From Camellia lanceoleosa (Eukaryota > Streptophyta > Magnoliopsida > Ericales > Theaceae), in contig JANUSC010000375.1 in the NCBI GenBank assembly GCA_025200525.1, forward strand, positions 62,001-126,000: a stretch of 64,000 bases of DNA, written 5' to 3'. The position numbers were made by a program, and so were the translations under genes. The notes beneath the pieces are model-generated. The model saw only the letters and a program-made list of their open reading frames with translations, was not told the DNA's origin and did no database searches. The first letter of the stretch is position 1. Each line of letters begins with the position of its first letter. Below, piece by piece: positions 57,885 to 64,000 of the stretch.

Positions 57885-57931
57885 CACATCCTAATAGCCA
57901 AACTCAAGGAGGGAAAAGAGTAATTAGACAT
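57885..57931. other. Host DNA between LTR6 and LTR7
   Basis: 47 bp that followed position 11768 before LTR6 inserted. It starts with the CACAT duplication of LTR6 and ends with GACAT just before the LTR7 edge TGTAGACAGC. GACAT would be the LTR7 target duplication; its partner lies outside the window. Confidence 0.6.
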
Positions 57932-60900
57932 TGTAGACAGCCCGAACTTCCTTCGCGCGCCCCCCTTTCGGAGAGAGCACGGATTTGGGTTCTTAGCTAC
58001 TACAGTTCGGATTCCTGTCACGGTTCTGAATCTAATCTCACAAAGTGCAATGTACGACTGATAAATCACCAAAGAGTCCACATCCGGCAAATCATTTTGG
58101 AAAATCAGATTTTGAATCAAATAATGCCAAACTGGACTGTTTTTGCCAAATTATAGAGTCGCCACCTAAATATTTTATTTTTGAGAAATTTAGGAAACCC
58201 TGACTCATGCCAAAGGCCACGTGTCCGTCATCACCAAAGTTGCTTCGGCTCGGGAACTTGGGTACGAGAGGGGAAGGTCCTGAAATGAGCACCCCCGCTT
58301 GCCCGATCAAAGGATCGGCCTCTACTAAGCATGATATGTTGTTTTAAAAACCTCATGTGTTTTTATTTTGGTTATTAATCTAACTTACTATGTGATGCGC
58401 ACAACACACAAGTATAGACTAAATCACAAGACTTGGAACAAAACATCTTATGTTTGTTTTTCGAAAATGGTTTGGAATTGCTACCCTCAAGTAGGCTAAA
58501 GCACGGATTTGCCACCCTCAAGTTGGCTTAAAACATGATTTTGCCAACCTCAAGTGGGCTTAAAACTCACATTTGATGAATTGTTCCAATTCAAGTAATG
58601 AAGCCTTCATCCATAGGCATTCATGCAGTTAAATCACTTAAGAAAATAGCCTCATGGCAAGCATGCTATCATGGCAACACTCACACTCATGCAAGTATGC
58701 TAAAGCGAAAACACTCACAGTGTACTCCGAGCCAAAACAAAAGCCTAGTTAGAAATCATGCATGATCCTAGCTATGTTAAGATGCCTAATGCAACATATG
58801 CAAAAATGCAACTAAATAGGCTCGGCTATCTAAGATGGCATATGAATGCAACACTTGATAACATGTTTTGAAACATGTATTCAAGCAAGTGTTATTGAAA
58901 TACAATACAGTTTGAATGATGCACCGAGCCCGGTACATGTAAGACAAATGAATGATGCAAATATGCAAGCATAAATTATGCTAATTGAAATATGCCCTAA
59001 CCTAACCATCGAAAGTAGTTAAATAAAAGGGAGAAAGACGCGGCTTGGAAGACATTCACACACACACGCACACTTATTACAACACTCACCCTCTCGACGG
59101 AGGGTTGAAATAAAAGCTAAGTTAATCTAAGCTAAGCTAATCAACTAATCTAATTAAACTAATTAGACTATTACAAGCCAAAAGGAATAACTAGTATACT
59201 ACTTACTAATTATTACAACACTTAATTAATTAACAAATCAATTAAATACACAAATTGAGATGCTAACTAACAAATAAAGCATCAACCTATGCTGCCTTAG
59301 CTCTGTTTCAAGAAGTCGAACATGCATGCTCGCATTCGGTTCCTCGCCTCGAAAAGCTCTCCGGTTTGCTCTCTTGAGGCTCTGTTTGCAGGGTGTCACC
59401 AAGAACCTTCTGCTGAATCTTACCAAACCAATGCTGGGGAATGCACCAGTGGCCTGCCGGCCATGAGGAGCTGCTGCCGGCCACCTGCCGGCCAAAAATG
59501 TAAAGGGTGCCGGCCATCAATTACACACTGTTGGCCACTGGTGTGCTGTGACACCAAACTGCAACAGAGCACAAAACAGAGGAAATTGAGGGTCTCCCTA
59601 GGGCATGTGCGTACTGTGCCACTCCATATCACCTCAAAACGTCAATGGAGAGGCACCATTGGATCCAAAACCATCAATCAAGCATGCAATGCATGATAGC
59701 CAAAGATCCAACTTGCACACATTTCAATAAATGCCATGCAAGCAAGACTCTAAATGCACTACCTCATCATGGATAATCAAAGGCAGTGGGGACAAAGGGG
59801 ATTGATTCACTTTCATCACTTTGAGTATGAAGTGGACTAACCTACCTTGTGTTCAACATAACGTCCGGTTGAACACCATGCAATGCAGACAACATGCTAT
59901 GCAAACAACATGCTAATCTTGACATGTTAAGGTGGCATGCACAAGACTCTATCATGTAAAGAATGCATGCAAGACATGTTAATGGGCCAAGAGCACTAAA
60001 GCAAGTGAAGAACATTACACATGAGGCATGCACTATCAATCTCAAAGGACCAAACCAACTCTGGACAGAGCTCAAACATGCCAAAATAATGGTCTAAACA
60101 TGCTGAAATGGGAGCTCAAAAATGCTAGAAGAACATGCACACATGTTGGCCTATAAGTAAGACATAATACACAACCCTCAAAAGCTATGAAGAAGTGAAG
60201 TGTATGAGAGTGTGACTACACTACATGCACTGGAATTACATGCTAAATGGTGCCATACCATACAACATCACATGCACAACTTGCCAAAGGCCTCAAAACC
60301 CCAAGCTAGTCAAGGCCCTTTACACTACAACCATACTAAACAATGCTCAAATGACCTTGACCATTCAAAACAGACCCAAGGCAGGTCAAAATAGTAGCAA
60401 AAACATGCTAGGCTTGCAACATAGATGGAAAGAAAGATATGCTCATGTATTAGCTCACAAACAAGGCATCAAAGCACAATTCTCAAACATATTGGAAGAG
60501 TGATACATATGAGAATATGACAGTGAAACATGCTCTAAAATCACATATTAGATGATGCCAAATCAAGCAAACAACTCAAGCAAAGCATGCTAGAGGACTC
60601 AAAATACAAAGCTATTCAAAGCATTTACACTATAGCTATACAAAACATGAGCCAAAGGACCAAGACCACTTCAAACAGAGTTCAAGCATGTTAAACAAAG
60701 GCCAAAAACTTGCTGGAGTAGAGTCAACACATGCTAGATTAATGGGCTAAAGTAGCAAGCATGCAAAGCTAGTGAGCAAGGTTACACTATAGGTGTAAGA
60801 AGCATGCAACCAATGACCAAACAGGTCCAAAAAGTCACAAAAACAAGCTTGAACAAAGCCACAAAGGAGTAGAAACACATGCTCATTTGGTGAGCCATCA

Positions 60901-61364
60901 ACACATGCATTCAAGACAAGAGGAGAGGGGACCACCCCCTCCTATTTGGGACCTCAAAACCAAGTTTCCACCACTGAAATTCCTTTGGAATTCAGTGGTT
61001 AAAAGGCCAGAAAGAGATTGTTTTAAAGGGCCTTAAAAGATAGCACAAAGCTTAGCAAATAAGCCACAAAAGGGAGAGGAACACCTCTAACTCCAACAAG
61101 ACCTTAAACAACCATCTTTAACACTTAAAAATAGAGCTTTTTGTAGTTAACAACCAAGCCTAAAACAACATGCAAAGGTGGATAATATGGTATACAAAAA
61201 TAAGCTTAAAAGGGGAACATGCTCACCATTGAAGCACAGCAACAAGACGGGTCTTCCTCTGAGCCAAAACCAGCCTTTTGAGTTCCAAACAAACCCTCAA
61301 AAGCCTTAGCTCCAAGGTAGTGGTGTTTGACTAGGTGTTTCTTTGCAAAATTGATGAAGACAAG
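57932..61364 (-). repeat. Tat/Ogre-like LTR7, 3' LTR, U3 end deleted
   Basis: It begins TGTAGACAGCCCGAAC and contains the family phrases AGAGTCGCCACCTAAATATT and CACGTGTCCGTCATCACC. By alignment with LTR1 it stops about 600 bp short of the LTR start, so the TATA box and promoter-side palindromes are gone. GGCC words lie at 59451-59536; hairpins 1 and 2 at about 60921-60943 and 60968-61000. Right of 61364 comes ORF sequence, not a polypurine tract, so a deletion joined the two. Frames such as 59322-59696 are LTR sequence. Confidence 0.75.
59451..59536. repeat. LTR7 GCCGGC cluster
   Basis: GGCC words start at 59459, 59479, 59490, 59512 and 59533, with spacings 20, 11, 22 and 21, all near multiples of a helical turn. 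It occupies the place of the transcribed-side array of LTR4 (48644-48750). Confidence 0.65.
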
Positions 61365-61640
61365 AAATACCATTATAGAGAACAAAAAGAAAAAAGGTAG
61401 CTGTCTCTCTATCTGATTTGGTCGAAGACCTTACTCATGAGACAGCTGCCAAAGCAGTCGAAAAGGAACTTACTTCTGAAGAGCCTGAATCCCAGATTGA
61501 AGAGAGAGAAAGATTGAGAAAGAGCAGGAAATACCATTACCGAGAAGAAAGAGAAAGAAGATGATTGTCTCTCCTTCTGATTTGGTCGAAGACCCTACTC
61601 ATGAGGCGGCCGCCAAAGCAGTAGAGGAGGAGCATTCTAG
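61365..61640 (+). repeat. Partial tandem duplication, 164-bp period
   Basis: About 110 bp starting AAATACCATTA at 61365 recur from 61529, each followed by a TGATTTGGTCGAAGACC stretch and a GCCAAAGCAGT stretch. Copy 1 lies before the first usable ATG of the frame below. It may be a duplicated exon fragment. Confidence 0.75.
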
Positions 61641-62949
61641 AGAAATAATTGTTTTTCAAAGAGCTGATAAAAGGAGGCAGCAGGGACTATTAAGAGATGA
61701 AGCTGCTGCTGCTGATGCAATCCAAAGGGAAACTGCGAGAAAGCAACACATTGCTAAGCACTATTCCCTTCATAGCTCTCCCATTATTGTTATCACTTCT
61801 GAAACAAGTAATTTCTTTCATGCCTCTATTCTTTTCTTGTCAAATTATTGATATTGAGACTTGACACTACTTTGTACTTTTTCTTTTGCAGCAACAACTA
61901 CTGAGCCTATTCTTCCAATAATGACTCCCTCAGTTTCGGTTGAAGTTGATCAATTGCAAAATGTGAAGTCTATTCAGATAATACTCCCACTTCCTAGGCC
62001 TATATTCTCTGTACCCTCATTGAGGCCAAGTATTCCTGCTCTTTTCCCTTCTGGCTTAACACCATACCTTCCTCACTTATCTTTTGATTTCACTCGATTT
62101 GGTTCTTTTTTGAGCTCTATTTCTCCTCCTCCTCCTGAGGAAATTCCAGCTGCTACTCTTTCTTTGATGGTAGCTGATTCTCCTATAAAGGGTACTAGTA
62201 GCCCTCCAACTCATAGTTTATTATCTCTGCCTAGTTCCAGCCCCTCTTCCCTTGACCTATTAGTGGCTAGAACTATAGAGACTACTGAAGATGCTCCACC
62301 CATTTCTCCTATCCCTATGCAGTCCTTTGTGCCTTCCACTAAAGCTCTTTCTGCACCCTTCATGTCCACGGATGAGGTAGACATCTTTGAAGCGAGACTA
62401 GCTAGTCTCTTCGACATACCTTCCACCTCTCTAATAGCTAATGATGAGACTGAGCCATTAGTTCTGGATGATTCCTTGCTAGAAATTTTTTAGAGCTCTT
62501 CCACCAGTAGTAAGACTCCTTCGCCTCTGATAAACTTGAACAACTGCCTGGAGCTGTTGACATCCTTTTCAAGGATCCCTTTTGAGGCCTTACAGAAGCC
62601 TATAATAAGAAATGGCTTCCTTCAGTGCTGCAAAATCGTTGAGCAATCCGGCATGACTGTCTCAAGTCATTTATCTCAGGCAGCAGCCACTATTGACTTT
62701 TACATCAACATTTGCCATGCTGCCAAGGCTGCAGAGGAGAAATTGGTTAGAGACTAGAGCTTTGTTTCCATAGTACATACTGAAGTATTAGAGCTAAAGG
62801 AACAACATTCCTCTGTCTCCCACTTTCGAACTCAACTATTGGAGAAGAAAGCTCAACTTGAGGAGGAGCTATCCGCAGTTAACCAAGCCTTAATCCGAAC
62901 TAACACCGAGTTGCAGATTACCAATCAAGGATCGGCCGATCAAAGGTGA
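61561..62949 (+). pseudogene. Extra ORF of a Ty3/gypsy element, antisense to pol, decayed
   Basis: ATG at 61561 opens an acidic, Ala/Glu-rich segment (MIVSPSDLVEDPTHEAAAK and on). A GT-AG intron of 84 bp (61808-61891) joins it in frame to a Ser/Pro-rich segment up to TAG 62491. The same frame continues through a second segment to TAG 62755 and then a Leu/Glu-rich coiled coil to TGA 62947. The two internal TAG codons mark decay. The neighbouring integrase pseudogene is on the other strand, so this ORF is antisense to pol and lies between pol and the 3' LTR. Extra ORFs in this place are known in plant Tat-lineage elements. The coiled-coil tail resembles tails of transposon-linked plant mobile domain proteins, but the domain itself is not visible and its function is unknown. 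Confidence 0.6.
61808..61891 (+). other. Predicted intron, 84 bp
   Basis: Donor ACAA|GTAATTT and acceptor CTTTTGCAG|CAAC, with T-rich sequence before the acceptor. Removal joins the two open segments in frame (Glu-Thr-Thr-Thr run), which is good evidence that the plus strand was once the coding strand. Confidence 0.65.
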
Positions 62950-63148
62950 AATGACCACAGTCATCCAGTTGTTTTCATCACTTAAGAATAGAACATCCAT
63001 TGTAAAAGAACAGCTGAGGCATTGTACTGACTTTTTGGCCAATTTATGGCAAAATGTATTCAATTCTTTATGAAAAAACAAATTCTTATTTATCATTTGA
63101 GTATTCTTATGTTCTTGTACTTAGTATTTATTTTATTCATTGTGTTTC
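62950..63148. other. Spacer between extra ORF and integrase remnant
   Basis: About 200 bp, AT-rich, between the end of the plus-strand ORF and the stop of the minus-strand integrase. The two converge tail to tail. No feature seen. Confidence 0.6.
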
Positions 63149-64000
63149 CTATATGGTTGGAAAATAAGGCTTCAAATATCTGCCATTAATCTTTTTAGGA
63201 TGTTCATATCCATTCAAATTTCTCAAATGGTATGCTCCAAAAGGCAGGACTCTATGAACTTGATATGGTCCTTCCCAGTTAGGTGACCATTTGCCAAACT
63301 TATGACTTTTAATCCCTATTGGGAGTATTGTCTTCCATACCAAATCACCATCATCAAAGCCAATGTGTTTGACTTTTCTATTAGAGGTCGCTTTCTTTTG
63401 AAAAAGAATGCTATTTAATGCCGAATTCTAACTTCATCTATGCTTTCTAACTTCAAGCACGCATTCGATGGTATTGCTCAAGATCTAACTGGTCTTGGCA
63501 TCTCACCCTCAAGGACTTAACATTGATTTCCCAGTAACAACGCATCATGCCCATATACTAAGGCATAAGGAGTGACTCATGTGTTTGACCTTGGAGAAGT
63601 TCTATAAGCCCACAAAACATCCAACAATAAGTTATGTCAATCCCTTGGATTGTCTTCCATAACTTTTTGTATTCCCTTTTTTAAAGACTTATTGGATGAT
63701 TCAGCTTGACCATTGGCTTGTGCATAATAGGGGGTGGAATTAACAAGGCTAATTCCAAATTCTACTATAAAAAACTTCACCATTTTCCCATCAAATATAG
63801 TCCTATTATCAACAGTTATAGTCTGTGGGATATCAAATCTATGGATTAAATCCTTAATGAATCCAATGACTTCAGTCTGGCCTACAGCCTTGTATGGCGT
63901 AGCTTCGACCCACTTAGTGAAGTAATTAGTGGCCACTAAGATGAAACAATGATGCTTCGAAGAGGGTGGGTGCATTTTCCCCATCATGTCCATAGCCCAT
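63149..64000 (-). pseudogene. pol: Ty3/gypsy integrase, C-terminal part, broken
   Basis: The minus strand from the window edge reads MDMMGKMHPPSSKHH, then the catalytic core: VATNYFTKWVEA, ITVDNRTIFDG and NGQAESSNK. The first catalytic Asp is Asn here (TNYFTKW in place of TDYFTKW); the second Asp and the Glu are present. Stops and frameshifts follow NPRD at 63637, with the conserved LWAYRTSP and TPYALVYG words in a broken stretch. The C-terminal domain at 63149-63343 has KFGKWSPNWEGPYQV and NGRYLKPYFPT, as in Tat-type elements. The rest of pol lies beyond the window. An inactive integrase that once inserted element DNA. Confidence 0.88.

Overview
This window is plant nuclear DNA made almost entirely of LTR retrotransposons. 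The evidence is an initiator-methionine-tRNA primer binding site, two Ty3/gypsy gag types, a Ty3/gypsy integrase remnant, 5-bp target site duplications (TSDs), plant TATA boxes with CT-rich leaders, an 84-bp GT-AG intron and 3-5 kb LTRs. I see no complete host gene. A flowering plant, probably a eudicot, is likely; the species cannot be told. Nested insertions suggest gene-poor heterochromatin.

Layout. (1) 1-127 and 7909 onward: a host 60-bp tandem repeat, split by a gag-only Ty3/gypsy element (128-7903, TSD TTGAC). The 5' LTR of that element is an inverted-plus-direct fold-back. (2) 7909-9849: AT-rich host sequence ending in a possible 5' gene end. (3) 9850-11768: truncated LTR-like fragment. 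(4) 11774-57884: a nest of related Tat/Ogre-like LTRs on the minus strand, resolved from TSDs. A solo LTR ('LTR6', TSD CACGT/CACAT) holds a second solo LTR ('LTR5', TSD GTGAG). LTR5 holds a 37.7-kb tandem array (13416-51141, TSD CTAAT) of four LTRs alternating with three internal regions, period about 11.3 kb. Each internal unit carries one gag gene (open only in the middle copy), a 2-kb short-period satellite in the 3' untranslated region, a polypurine tract and a PBS, but no pol. (5) 57932-64000: a decayed minus-strand element with a 3' LTR lacking its U3 end, an extra intron-containing ORF on the opposite strand, and an integrase pseudogene running off the window.

How parts relate. The array elements can make only Gag and would need pol functions in trans. 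They appear to have arisen by one insertion followed by LTR-LTR unequal recombination, since one TSD flanks the whole array.

Most unusual signals. GC-rich 10-bp palindromes repeat at exactly 20-bp spacing inside LTRs of two unrelated families: five CGCTCGAGCG-type pairs in each of two LTRs, and GCCGGTCGGC-type arrays in the Tat-like LTRs, one of them just upstream of the TATA box. Two adjacent hairpins in the LTR leader keep pairing while their sequence changes. Differences between array copies cluster at CAG/CTG/CCGG motifs as small indels, which looks like methylation-linked base-calling error and may falsely break two of the gag genes.
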